Source: Yoonia rosea
Lineage (GTDB): Bacteria; Pseudomonadota; Alphaproteobacteria; Rhodobacterales; Rhodobacteraceae
Direction of reading: 5' to 3'
DNA length: 64,000 bases
NCBI RefSeq assembly: GCF_900156505.1
Contig: NZ_FTPR01000002.1
Coordinates: forward strand, 558,001 to 622,000
The position numbers and the translations under genes were made by a program. This document shows positions 35,003 to 43,162 of the stretch, in pieces. The notes under the pieces are model-generated. The model had not been told where the DNA came from, made no database searches, and saw nothing but the letters and a program-made list of their open reading frames with translations. Within the stretch, counting starts at the first letter, position 1, and each line of letters begins with the position of its first letter.

Positions 35003-35781
35003 TGGAGCTCTTGTTAGAATTGCTGCCCTATTCGCAATCCGCGCTCTGGAGCGGCTTTGCTGTCTTCACCCGTCTGGGGGCGTTCATGGCTGTTTTGCCC
35101 GCCTTCGGGGATCAGCCGGTGCCCACACGCGTGCGTTTGGTTCTGGCAGTCATGTTCACCCTGATTGTTGCGCCTACCGTGGTGCAGACGATCCCGGCGC
35201 CGCCCGCATCCATGTTGGCCGCCTTCGGTTTGTTGGGTATGGAGGCGCTGACGGGGCTGTTTTTTGGTCTCTTCCTGCGGTTCTTTATTCTGGTTCTCCA
35301 GATTGCAGGGTCAATTGCGGCGCAGGCGACATCGTTGTCACAGATTTTCGGTGGGACTGCGGTCGTCGATCCGCAACCTGCGATTGGCCATATGCTGGTG
35401 GTTGCAGGTACTGCGCTTGCTGCTTTGTCCGGGCTGCATGTGCAGGTGGCCAGTTACATGATCCATAGTTATGTCTTGGTTCCCTTTGGTGTTGCCTTGC
35501 AGCCCGCTCTGGTGGCCGAGGTCGGGGTGGCCGAAGTGGCGCGCACGTTTACCTTGGGCTTTATTCTGGCGGCACCCTTTCTGATTGCCTCGCTGGTGTA
35601 TAATGTTGTGCTGGGCGTCATCAACCGCGCCATGCCCCAGTTGATGGTGTCATTTGTCGGCGCGCCTGCACTGACCGCTGGGGGGCTTTTGCTGTTCTTC
35701 CTTGCTGCGCCGATCATGTTGGCCATTTGGCTGGCAGCCTTTTCCGCCTTCATGGAAATGCCCTTCGGGTCCATGCCATGA
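35002..35781 (+). CDS. fliR: Flagellar export gate protein FliR
   Basis: 259 residues, six or so TM helices; with FliP and FliQ it forms the export pore. LFAVFTRLGAF-type start (SGFAVFTRLGAFMAVLPAFGDQPVPTR) and AFSAFMEMPFG at the end are family-like. ATG 35002 overlaps the flhA stop; GTG 34999 one codon earlier is possible. The 3' end overlaps flhB by 4 bp. Confidence 0.95.
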   Translation: MELLLELLPYSQSALWSGFAVFTRLGAFMAVLPAFGDQPVPTRVRLVLAVMFTLIVAPTVVQTIPAPPASMLAAFGLLGMEALTGLFFGLFLRFFILVLQIAGSIAAQATSLSQIFGGTAVVDPQPAIGHMLVVAGTALAALSGLHVQVASYMIHSYVLVPFGVALQPALVAEVGVAEVARTFTLGFILAAPFLIASLVYNVVLGVINRAMPQLMVSFVGAPALTAGGLLLFFLAAPIMLAIWLAAFSAFMEMPFGSMP

Positions 35782-36857
35782 GCGAGGAAGAAGACAGCGA
35801 CAAACAATACGAGCCGACACAGAAAAAGCTCGATGATGCGCGCAAGAAGGGTGAAATCGCGCGCTCGGCCGATCTGACAACAGCGGCGGCCTATGGGGGG
35901 CTTTTGTTGGTGATGCTGACGATTGGGCCGCCGGTGCTGGACGATCTTGCCACGACACTTACGGTTCTTCTGGGACAGTCCAACGACCTGTCTGCGGTCA
36001 TCTTTGCGGGCGGTGGTGCGGCCCTGCATGGTGGCATTCAACAGCAGATCATTTGGGCGGTCGCCCCGTGGTTCGGGGTGCCCGCAATTTTTGCGCTTGT
36101 CAGCGTGGCTTTGCAGCGCGGTTTTTTGTTCACAGCCAGCAAAGTCGCGCCCAAGCTAGACCGGATCTCACCGATTTCGGGCGTCAAGAATAAACTCGGG
36201 CGGCAAGGCCTGTTCGAGTTTGCCAAGAGCAGTTCGAAACTGATCATTTACTGTGTGATCCTGGGTTTTTTTCTGGTGGGCCAGATTGAGCAGATCATTG
36301 GCAGCATGCAGTTGCCGCCGCGTCTTATTCTGGCGGAATTGGGTCGTATGCTCGTTGTGATCATGGCGATTGTCTTGCTTGTTGCGCTGGTTTTGGGCGG
36401 TGTTGATTTCATGTGGCAAAGCGCTGAACACATCCGGAAAAACCGGATGAGCCGCAAGGAATTGATGGATGAACTCAAGCAATCCGAGGGTGATCCCTTT
36501 ATCAAACAACAGCGCCGCCAGCGCGGACAGGAGATTGCAACAAACAAGATGCTGCAGGATGTCGCGACCGCGGATGTCGTGGTCGTGAACCCGACACACT
36601 ATGCTGTCGCACTCAAATGGGATCAGTCCACAGGACGCGCGCCCATCTGTGTGGCCAAAGGCGTTGACGAGGTCGCCGCGCGCATCCGTGAACTGGCGCA
36701 GGAACATGGCGTGCCGGTACATTCGGACCCCCCCACGGCCCGTGCGCTCCATGCAGAGGTCGATCTGGGGCAGGAGATTTCGCAAGATCACTATCGCGCC
36801 GTGGCTGCGGCAATCCGGTTTGCCGAAGGCATGCGCAGAAAGGCTACCCGCAGGTAA
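35778..36857 (+). CDS. flhB: Flagellar export switch protein FlhB
   Basis: 359 residues. N-terminal EKTEKPTxKKLxDARKKG-type leader (here QYEPTQKKLDDARKKGEIARS), four TM helices and a cytoplasmic domain with the autocleavage NPTH at residues 271-274, through which FlhB switches export from hook to filament proteins with FliK (encoded at 47.3 kb). ATG 35778 overlaps the fliR stop (ATGA); the open frame before it is inside fliR. Confidence 0.97.
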   Translation: MSEEEDSDKQYEPTQKKLDDARKKGEIARSADLTTAAAYGGLLLVMLTIGPPVLDDLATTLTVLLGQSNDLSAVIFAGGGAALHGGIQQQIIWAVAPWFGVPAIFALVSVALQRGFLFTASKVAPKLDRISPISGVKNKLGRQGLFEFAKSSSKLIIYCVILGFFLVGQIEQIIGSMQLPPRLILAELGRMLVVIMAIVLLVALVLGGVDFMWQSAEHIRKNRMSRKELMDELKQSEGDPFIKQQRRQRGQEIATNKMLQDVATADVVVVNPTHYAVALKWDQSTGRAPICVAKGVDEVAARIRELAQEHGVPVHSDPPTARALHAEVDLGQEISQDHYRAVAAAIRFAEGMRRKATRR

Positions 36858-37234
36858 TGCAGGAAGATCGCATCAAGGCATTGGTAGAGATTTCCGCACT
36901 GCGGTTTCAGGCCGATCAGGCGCGATTGGCGCAGCTGCACGCAAAAGAACGCGATCTACGCAAGAACCTGCAAGACCTGGTGCAGCAACGTAATGCGCGT
37001 GTGGCATCTGTGATCAAAGCGGATGATCCCGCTACGATCGCAGGGGCCGATGTGCAATGGCATGCCTGGGTGGATCAACGGCGCAAGGCGATCAACACCG
37101 AACTTGCCCAGATTTTGGCGCAGAAGTCTGACTGTCTGGCAAGGGTGAAGAGGTCCTTCGGCCAGGATCAGGCGGCCCAACAGCTATTGAAAAAGGTGCA
37201 GTTAACGCAACGGCGCCCGCGCTACGAATCCTGA
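36857..37234 (+). CDS. Small coiled-coil protein after flhB (FliJ-like candidate)
   Basis: 125 residues, highly charged and helical throughout (EISALRFQADQARLAQLHAKERDLRKNLQDL), no TM or signal. Size, helix content and position beside export genes fit FliJ, the ATPase stalk/escort protein, and no other fliJ is seen in the locus; sequence identity is not recognisable so the name is withheld. The start ATG overlaps the flhB stop TAA by one base. The 3' end overlaps the convergent fliL-like gene by 13 bp. Confidence 0.7.
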   Translation: MQEDRIKALVEISALRFQADQARLAQLHAKERDLRKNLQDLVQQRNARVASVIKADDPATIAGADVQWHAWVDQRRKAINTELAQILAQKSDCLARVKRSFGQDQAAQQLLKKVQLTQRRPRYES

Positions 37235-37722
37235 CGGACAAGATCGATGACCAAAACGTCTGTGACGTCGGGACCACTGACATCTTGGGCCACACGCAGC
37301 AATTCGTTGCGCAAGGAACGCATCTTTGTACCCGTCGTAAAATTCCCTGAAAAGCCACCGTTGTTGGCATGATCAAACATCACCTGCAGAAAGCGGTCTC
37401 GCAATTTAGGTTCTGCGGCAAAAATGGCGGTGCGGCTTCCCATGGTCACCTCAAGGTTCAGCGACATGACGACCAGAGCGGCAACCAACTCGTCTTCCAC
37501 AACGGGGATAATGAACTGGTTGTTCAGTTTCACATATTCCCGCTCGGGCGAAGCGGCAGCAGGATCTGGCACAGCAGATGTCTCGATTGCCGCTTCGGGT
37601 GTTGGACAGTCAAGTGCGCTTTCTGCATCCTCCTGTTTCGGCGGCATCAGAAAGAACCCAGCGCCGGCACCGGCGCCGGTTCCGCCGAGCAGCAGAATGA
37701 CAGGAATCAAAATAGCTTTCAT
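37222..37722 (-). CDS. Second FliL-like flagellar protein
   Basis: 166 residues. N-terminal TM helix MKAILIPVILLLGGTGAGAGAGFFL, a short linker, then a FliL-like periplasmic domain: YVKLNNQFIIPVV...AALVVMSLNLEV and a C-terminal VTDVLVIDLVRQDS, parallel to the true FliL at 28251. It ends the minus-strand rod/ring operon after flgH (18 bp). A paralogue with a dedicated job at the stator or basal body is likely, but not shown. Confidence 0.75.
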   Translation of the reverse strand: MKAILIPVILLLGGTGAGAGAGFFLMPPKQEDAESALDCPTPEAAIETSAVPDPAAASPEREYVKLNNQFIIPVVEDELVAALVVMSLNLEVTMGSRTAIFAAEPKLRDRFLQVMFDHANNGGFSGNFTTGTKMRSLRNELLRVAQDVSGPDVTDVLVIDLVRQDS

Positions 37723-37740
37723 GTGATGCTTTGACCTTTG

Positions 37741-38475
37741 TTAAAATGGCAGGATGGATTCAAGCAACTGATGTCCAAGGCGGGGTTGTTGCATGTCCGT
37801 GATCTGGCCGCGCCCCCCGTAGGAAATCCTTGCCGAGGCGATTTTATCATAAGTGATTTCGTTCTGCCGTGTGATGTCTTCGGGGCGCACATAGCCCGTC
37901 ACGATCAGTTCGCGCAGTTCGAAATTCACCCGCACTTCTTGCTGGCCCACAATCGCCAATACACCGTTTGGCAGGACGTCCGTGACCGTGACAGCAACCC
38001 GCAACGTCAGCCTTTCGTTGCGGCGCACCGTGCCGTCGCCTGACGCGGAACTTTGCGAATTCAGGTCGACGATAGCCGCAGATGACGCGCCCTCCGGCAG
38101 CCGCGCATCAAGCCGCTGTGGGATACCCAAGAGCTGGGGCACGCCCGCTTGTTGCGACGCCGAGCGCGACCGATCGCTTGAGTTCGAGATTTCCGCACGG
38201 TCATCAATTTCAATAACGACCGTCATGATGTCACCGCGTTGCATTGCACGGCGATCACCGAGCAGCGACCCGCGCGCACCGGTCCAGAGTGAGGCATGCG
38301 AGGATGGCCCCAGAACCCGTGCCGAAACCGGTATTGGCATGGCGGGGTTCAGAATGGCTGCGCGTTCGGTGTTTTCGGCCGAGGGTGAAAACCGTGGGGG
38401 TTGGCCGATATCGCTGCTACCGCAGCCCGCGATCAGTACCGCAAGAAGCGCCGCTGCCGATTTACCTTTGAACAT
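37741..38475 (-). CDS. flgH: Flagellar L-ring lipoprotein FlgH
   Basis: 244 residues. Lipoprotein signal with LAVLIAGCGSS (Cys lipidated), then SLWTGARGSLLGDRRAMQRGDIMTVVIEIDDRAEISNSSDRSRS and the C-terminal VRPEDITRQNEITYDKIASARISYGGRG, which are FlgH signatures. It forms the outer-membrane L-ring on the FlgI P-ring. ATG 38475 (MFKGKSAAALLA) opens the signal peptide and overlaps the end of flgA by 14 bp; longer in-frame starts would overlap flgA more. Confidence 0.95.
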   Translation of the reverse strand: MFKGKSAAALLAVLIAGCGSSDIGQPPRFSPSAENTERAAILNPAMPIPVSARVLGPSSHASLWTGARGSLLGDRRAMQRGDIMTVVIEIDDRAEISNSSDRSRSASQQAGVPQLLGIPQRLDARLPEGASSAAIVDLNSQSSASGDGTVRRNERLTLRVAVTVTDVLPNGVLAIVGQQEVRVNFELRELIVTGYVRPEDITRQNEITYDKIASARISYGGRGQITDMQQPRLGHQLLESILPF

Positions 38476-38878
38476 ATGCCACCCCATCACTGCTGATCCG
38501 CGCCGTGACTGTTGTGCGCGATCCAAGGTTCATGACCCGAATAATATCACCGGGCCCGGCCCGCCCCAGCGCCCTGCCATCGGTCGAGATCGTCAGACCG
38601 TTTCTTTCAAACAGAAGCGGGATGATTTCATTGCGCTCGACAACAGCGGGCGGGCCGATGTTGCCGGACTGGATGGGCCGGTTTGCAAAAAGGGCCACGC
38701 GTGCCTCCATGCCAATCATGTTTTGCGCCTCTTGTAGCGCCTCGCCGGTGGGATCACCGACGATGCGGATATCGTCGGCTGAAATCACGGTTTGCGCGGG
38801 GATCGTGCGGGTTGCGACCACGGTCTCGGCCGCTACAGGGGCTGCGATCATCGCGGATATGAAAGCCAGCCGGATCAC
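38462..38878 (-). CDS. flgA: P-ring assembly chaperone FlgA
   Basis: 138 residues. Signal peptide MIRLAFISAMIAAPVAAE, then a SAF-type domain with TRTIPAQTVISADDIRI and the C-terminal GDIIRVMNLGSRTTVTARI typical of FlgA. FlgA chaperones FlgI in the periplasm. The length is that of the short alphaproteobacterial form, lacking the N-terminal extension of enterobacterial FlgA (about 219 residues). Overlaps flgG by 4 bp (ATGA) and flgH by 14 bp. Confidence 0.92.
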   Translation of the reverse strand: MIRLAFISAMIAAPVAAETVVATRTIPAQTVISADDIRIVGDPTGEALQEAQNMIGMEARVALFANRPIQSGNIGPPAVVERNEIIPLLFERNGLTISTDGRALGRAGPGDIIRVMNLGSRTTVTARISSDGVAYVQR

Positions 38879-39663
38879 CGCAACTGCACCATCGCACTCA
38901 GCATTTGGTCGGCGGCGGTGATAACCTTGGAATTGAGCTCATACCCGCGCTGTGCCTCGATCAGGTCGGTGACTTCGCGCACGGGATCGACCGAACTGTC
39001 CTCAAGATAGCCCTGACGCAAGACGCCCAATCCGTCCTCACCCGGTGCCGCAACGACCGAAGGGCCTGATGCGGGGGTTTCCAAAAACAGGTTTGATCCA
39101 ATCGCCTCAAGTCCCTTTGGGTTGGTAAAGCCTGCCAAGCTGAATTGGCCCAAGAGTTGCGGCTGGATTTCATCAATGAAATAGCCGTAAACCTCGCCGT
39201 CGGCATTGATCGAGATCGACCGTGTATCGCGCGGGATCGTCAGATCGGGCACAACAGGATACCCATCGGACGTCACAATCAGCCCGTCGCCTGTAAGCTT
39301 CAGCGCGCCATCGCGCGTATAGGCCGACGCACCGGACGGCAGGGTCACTTCCAGATAACCATCGCCCTCAATCGCAAGGTCGAGATCGCCACCTGTGGCC
39401 CCCAGCGCGCCTTGGCTGAGCATCACCGAAACCGCGCTTGCCCGGACGCCCAGCCCAAGCTGCACGCCGGTGGGCAGGACTGTGCCGTCAGAGGCATTGA
39501 TCGTGCCGGGCCGAGCCACTTGTTGATAATGCAGGTCCGCGAATTCCGCCCGTCGTGCATTATACCCCGTGGTGTTCATATTCGCGAGGTTGTTTGAAAT
39601 CACTTCAACCCGCATTTGCTGGGCAGTCATGCCTGCCGCTGCAATCTGTAGTGCGCGCATCAA
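38875..39663 (-). CDS. flgG: Flagellar distal rod protein FlgG
   Basis: 262 residues, the usual length. N-terminal MMRALQIAAAGMTAQQMRVEVISNNLANMNTTGYNARRAEF is the rod-protein signature, and the C-terminal DLIEAQRGYELNSKVITAADQML matches it. It polymerises into the distal rod passing through the P and L rings. It lies 9 bp after flgF in the operon flgB-flgC-fliE-fliQ-flgF-flgG-flgA-flgH-fliL2. Confidence 0.97.
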   Translation of the reverse strand: MMRALQIAAAGMTAQQMRVEVISNNLANMNTTGYNARRAEFADLHYQQVARPGTINASDGTVLPTGVQLGLGVRASAVSVMLSQGALGATGGDLDLAIEGDGYLEVTLPSGASAYTRDGALKLTGDGLIVTSDGYPVVPDLTIPRDTRSISINADGEVYGYFIDEIQPQLLGQFSLAGFTNPKGLEAIGSNLFLETPASGPSVVAAPGEDGLGVLRQGYLEDSSVDPVREVTDLIEAQRGYELNSKVITAADQMLSAMVQLR

Positions 39664-39672
39664 TCGTCTCCT

Positions 39673-40389
39673 TTATGTGCGAATGGCCTGAATGACGCTG
39701 CGGATGCGTTCATCTTCTTTGTCGAGAAAGCTCTGGCCCAACTCATAGGCGCGCTGGACTTCGATCATCCGACCGACCTGAAGGATCGGGTTCACGTTTG
39801 AGCCCTCCAGAAACCCTTGCAGCACGCGGCCATCGACGGCCTGTTCAAATCCGCCCTGCGCGTCGAACAGCACGCTGCCTTCGCGGACCATTTGTGTCGG
39901 ATCAACGGGCAGGACCAATCCTATTTGTCCCACCGGTTGCCCACCTGCGCTGATGATGCCGTCAGCACCAATGCCAACAGGACCAAGCCCCTGAGGGACG
40001 AAAACAGGCGCGCCGCCTGCATCCAGAACGGCATGGCCCTCGGGTGTGACAAGTGTCCCGTTTGCGTCGGGTCCAAAGGCGCCGGCCCGTGTCAGGCGCG
40101 GGCCATCCGGTGTTTCAACCAGAAAGAACCCATCCCCTTCAATCGCCAGATCGAAGGTGCCGCCGGTTTGCGCCAATGTGCCTTGTGTCATCACTGTGTT
40201 GCGCACTCCGGCGCTCGCCATCGAAAGCGAAGGGCTGTCTGGCCCCAGCGCTTTGATATGTTCGGCAAACAAGATGCCCTCGGCCCGAAAGCCCGTGGTG
40301 GATGCGTTGGCGATATTGTTGGCCAGCAATTGCATTTCCTGCAGCAAGCCTGACTGCCGCGTCAGCGCGGTATATGACGCATTGTCCAT
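39673..40389 (-). CDS. flgF: Flagellar proximal rod protein FlgF
   Basis: 238 residues. N-terminal MDNASYTALTRQSGLLQEMQLLANNIANASTTGFRAEGI and the C-terminal RMIEVQRAYELGQSFLDKEDERI are rod/hook-type D0 helices. ATG 40389 overlaps the fliQ stop by one base and has GGGGC ahead; the frame is open upstream through fliQ but that part is not FlgF. Confidence 0.95.
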   Translation of the reverse strand: MDNASYTALTRQSGLLQEMQLLANNIANASTTGFRAEGILFAEHIKALGPDSPSLSMASAGVRNTVMTQGTLAQTGGTFDLAIEGDGFFLVETPDGPRLTRAGAFGPDANGTLVTPEGHAVLDAGGAPVFVPQGLGPVGIGADGIISAGGQPVGQIGLVLPVDPTQMVREGSVLFDAQGGFEQAVDGRVLQGFLEGSNVNPILQVGRMIEVQRAYELGQSFLDKEDERIRSVIQAIRT

Positions 40390-40658
40390 CAGAAGCCCCT
40401 TGAAATGATCGGGATCAGTGTTGTTTGAAACAGTGCGACGAGGGCCTCTGTCATGAACGCCATAGTGACCCAGAAGGTCACGACGATTGCCGCCAGTTTC
40501 GGCACAAATGTAAGCGTCATTTCCTGAATGGACGTCAGGGCCTGAAACAGACCCACAATCAACCCCGAAGCCAGCGCCACTGTCAGAATCGGCACAGAGA
40601 TAACAAAGGTCACCCAAAGCCCCTGTCGCAGGGTGTCATAGAAAAGCGCATCACTCAT
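40389..40658 (-). CDS. fliQ: Flagellar export gate protein FliQ
   Basis: 89 residues, two TM helices: TFVISVPILTVALASGLIVGLFQALTSIQE and VPKLAAIVVTFWVTMAFMTEALVALF. These are typical of FliQ. Placed inside the rod operon between fliE and flgF rather than with fliP/fliR. One-base overlaps on both sides. Confidence 0.95.
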   Translation of the reverse strand: MSDALFYDTLRQGLWVTFVISVPILTVALASGLIVGLFQALTSIQEMTLTFVPKLAAIVVTFWVTMAFMTEALVALFQTTLIPIISRGF

Positions 40659-40939
40659 CAGACAGGCATCCGCAGGATTTCTTGATAGGCTTCGACCACG
40701 CGGTCCCGCACCGTTACTGCCGTTTGCACGGCCAATTCGGTTTGCGCCAAAGCCTCGACCAGCGCATGGGGATCAGCCCCGCTGGTCATCGCCTGCATTG
40801 CGGTGTTTTCGCTTGCCTGCATGGTGGCGAGAAAGCTATCGGCGGCAGCACCAAAAGCGGCCCCTGCGCCACCGGCCTCGGGCGCGGTGACGGATTTGCT
40901 CGCGGCATAATTCTGGGCGACGAGTGCACTGATATCCAT
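40658..40939 (-). CDS. fliE: Flagellar MS-ring/rod adaptor FliE
   Basis: 93 residues, all-helical; connects the MS ring to the rod. The C-terminal half, VEALAQTELAVQTAVTVRDRVVEAYQEILRMPV, is the FliE signature. It lies 10 bp after flgC and overlaps fliQ by one base, as is common in alphaproteobacterial rod operons. Confidence 0.95.
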   Translation of the reverse strand: MDISALVAQNYAASKSVTAPEAGGAGAAFGAAADSFLATMQASENTAMQAMTSGADPHALVEALAQTELAVQTAVTVRDRVVEAYQEILRMPV

Positions 40940-40949
40940 GGTATTTTCC

Positions 40950-41342
40950 TTATCTACGCAAGAGATCCATCAGGGCCGTTGACATCTGTCGCACCTGATC
41001 AAACATTTTGAGGTTGGCTTCATAGCTGCGCTGCGCTTCACGCGCGTCGGCGATTTCAATCAGCAGATTGACGTTTGAGCCTTGGTAATATCCTGCCGCG
41101 TCGGCCATGGGGTGGGCAGGGTCATAAATCCGGCTCAGCTCGGATCGGTCCAGCCTGACCTGGCCAACTGCGACTTCACCGGTAGGGCGGCCCAGATTGA
41201 CCATCTCTTCAAAGGTAATCGCCTTGCGCCGGTAACCGGGTGTGTCGGTATTGGCGATATTCTCGGACACGTGCCGCAAACGGCTGGCCTGTGCTTTCAT
41301 TCCGCTGGTTGCAACGGAAATGGCATCACTGAAATCGGTCAT
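40950..41342 (-). CDS. flgC: Flagellar proximal rod protein FlgC
   Basis: 130 residues. N-terminal AISVATSGMKAQASRLRHVSENIANTDTPGYRRKAI and the C-terminal EIADAREAQRSYEANLKMFDQVRQM are the paired rod-protein ends. Nine bp after flgB. Confidence 0.96.
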   Translation of the reverse strand: MTDFSDAISVATSGMKAQASRLRHVSENIANTDTPGYRRKAITFEEMVNLGRPTGEVAVGQVRLDRSELSRIYDPAHPMADAAGYYQGSNVNLLIEIADAREAQRSYEANLKMFDQVRQMSTALMDLLRR

Positions 41343-41351
41343 TTTGCCTCC

Positions 41352-41738
41352 TTAATTTCTGCCAAGACTGGTGCGCAGGACTGTCATCGCGTGGCGATAG
41401 ATGGTCAGGGCGCGGTTGTGTTCACGGCTCACTTCAACGGCGCGCAGCATTTCATCCTCAATGGAGACGCTGTTGCCGTTGGGTGAGGGTTCACCGGTCA
41501 CGGTATGCCGCAGATCCATTGCGGGTTGTCCCATCTGGCCACCAATATGCCCGGGGCGCGTGACACGCATGGTCGTCGTGGCAGTCCCGGCATAGACATC
41601 TTTGAAAGCAGCAATTGATTGCGCCTGAAAATCAGGCGTGTCTGCGTTTGCAATATTGCGCGCGACCACGGCCTGTCTGGCACCTGCGTGACGCGCCATG
41701 GCGCCCGCTGTCTGGAAAATATCCAGGGAATTGTACAT
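41352..41738 (-). CDS. flgB: Flagellar proximal rod protein FlgB
   Basis: 128 residues. MYNSLDIFQTAGAMARHAGARQAVVARNIANADTPDFQAQ is the rod-protein N-terminus. GAGGGAGAATCCCCG precedes ATG 41738, deciding against the in-frame extension to 41765. First gene of the minus-strand rod/ring operon and divergent from fliI across 86 bp. Confidence 0.94.
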   Translation of the reverse strand: MYNSLDIFQTAGAMARHAGARQAVVARNIANADTPDFQAQSIAAFKDVYAGTATTTMRVTRPGHIGGQMGQPAMDLRHTVTGEPSPNGNSVSIEDEMLRAVEVSREHNRALTIYRHAMTVLRTSLGRN

Positions 41739-41772
41739 CGGGGATTCTCCCTCGTTTGGTTTCAACGAAGGA

Positions 41773-41825
41773 TTAAGGGTGATTCCTTAAAAAGAAGTGT
41801 GTGGCATTTAATCGGATAACCTTAA
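41773..41825. promoter_or_regulatory. Two TTAA-N10-TTAA elements in the flgB/fliI divergent promoter
   Basis: TTAAGGGTGATTCCTTAA (41773-41790) is a perfect six-base inverted repeat around six bases. TTAATCGGATAACCTTAA (41808-41825) repeats the same outer spacing, ends on the first base of the fliI ATG and is less symmetric. The half-sites resemble CtrA boxes, but the spacing is ten bases rather than seven, so the binding factor is open. Confidence 0.4.
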
Positions 41826-43162
41826 TGCAAGAAAACCTTCTCGATCAGATGCGTCAGGCGATTGAAGCCTGCGCACAAACGCATAAAGCGGGGCATGTCG
41901 TCGGGGTCTCCTCCGGGACTGTGCATTGCGCGCGTGCGGCGAACGATCTGCGTGTTGGTGACCGTGGCGTCATTCATACCCAAAAGACCCGGCGGCGCGG
42001 CGAGGTGGTGAAACTTGATCAAAGCGGGGCGCATCTGATGCTGGATGGTACGACCGATGGCGTGTCAATAAACGATCCGGTGGTTTTTTTTCCCGCACCG
42101 CAACTCGCGCCACATCGTGGATGGATCGGGCGCGTCATTGACCCAGATGGTCAGCCACTTGATGGGTGGCCATTGTTGCCTGGTTTGCAGGCTTGCGATC
42201 TCAACGCAGCACCACCTGCGTCCCATCTGCGGCGGCCATTGGGTGCGCGGCTGGAAACGGGGCTGGCGGTGTTTAACACGCTGCTGCCCTTGGTGCGCGG
42301 CCAACGGATCGGGCTTTTTGCAGGCTCCGGTGTGGGGAAATCCACACTGCTGGCTGACCTTGCGCGCGGGGTTGAGGCCGATGTCATCGTCATCGCACTT
42401 GTTGGTGAACGCGGGCGAGAGGTGGGGCATTTCGTGCAAGAGGTGTTGGGCCCAGAGGGTATGAAGCGCGCTGTTGTCGTGGCGGCCACCTCGGATACTG
42501 GTCCGCAGGTGCGGCGGCGCTGTGCGCTTTCGGCGATGGCTGTCGCGGAACACTTTCGAGACGCAGGCCAGCACGTCCTGCTTTTGATTGATTCGGTGAC
42601 GCGGTTCTGCGAAGCCCATCGCGAACTGGCGGTCGCAAGCGGCGAAAACGCCAATTTGCGCGGATACCCCGCCTCGACCGGTCCGGCAATTGCGCGGCTT
42701 TGCGAACGGGCGGGGCCCGGTGTTGGGGATGCGGGCGATATTACTGCGGTTTTCTCAGTCTTGGTCGCAGGCTCAGATATGGATGAACCCGTGGCGGATA
42801 TGCTGCGTGGAGTCTTGGACGGGCACATTGTGCTGGACCGGACGATTGCCGAACGCGGGCGCTTTCCCGCTGTCGATGTGGTCAGGTCGGTCTCACGCGC
42901 TTTGCCCGCGGCAGCGAACGACAAAGAGAATGAGATTATTGCCAAGGCACGATCGCTTCTGGGGACCTATGCACGCTCTGAAATGATGGTGCAGGCAGGG
43001 CTTTATGTGGCTGGGTCTGACGCGGCGCTGGATGCAGCGATTGCGACAGCACCAGCGCTAGAGGATTTTCAGAAGATCAAGGATGCACGCGGTACGCTGG
43101 CGCATTTCGCCAAGCTGCGGCAGGCGATTACAGCATCGCCCATGCGGTCCGAAACGCCCTAA
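41825..43162 (+). CDS. fliI: Flagellum-specific export ATPase FliI
   Basis: 445 residues, F1-beta-like ATPase that drives export with FliH and FliJ. Walker A GSGVGKS at 167-173, the Walker B/DELSD-region VLLLIDSVTRFCEAHRELA, and PASTGPAIARLCERAG are typical. ATG 41825 (MQENLLDQM) is used; an in-frame start at 41801 is possible. It stands alone between the divergent rod operon and the convergent DUF1217 gene, which it overlaps by 4 bp. Confidence 0.96.
   Translation: MQENLLDQMRQAIEACAQTHKAGHVVGVSSGTVHCARAANDLRVGDRGVIHTQKTRRRGEVVKLDQSGAHLMLDGTTDGVSINDPVVFFPAPQLAPHRGWIGRVIDPDGQPLDGWPLLPGLQACDLNAAPPASHLRRPLGARLETGLAVFNTLLPLVRGQRIGLFAGSGVGKSTLLADLARGVEADVIVIALVGERGREVGHFVQEVLGPEGMKRAVVVAATSDTGPQVRRRCALSAMAVAEHFRDAGQHVLLLIDSVTRFCEAHRELAVASGENANLRGYPASTGPAIARLCERAGPGVGDAGDITAVFSVLVAGSDMDEPVADMLRGVLDGHIVLDRTIAERGRFPAVDVVRSVSRALPAAANDKENEIIAKARSLLGTYARSEMMVQAGLYVAGSDAALDAAIATAPALEDFQKIKDARGTLAHFAKLRQAITASPMRSETP

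Noticed and set aside
32912..36857. Virulence type III secretion (injectisome) rather than flagellar export
   Set aside because: Same protein families, but all neighbours are rod, hook, ring and filament genes and no needle or translocator genes occur.
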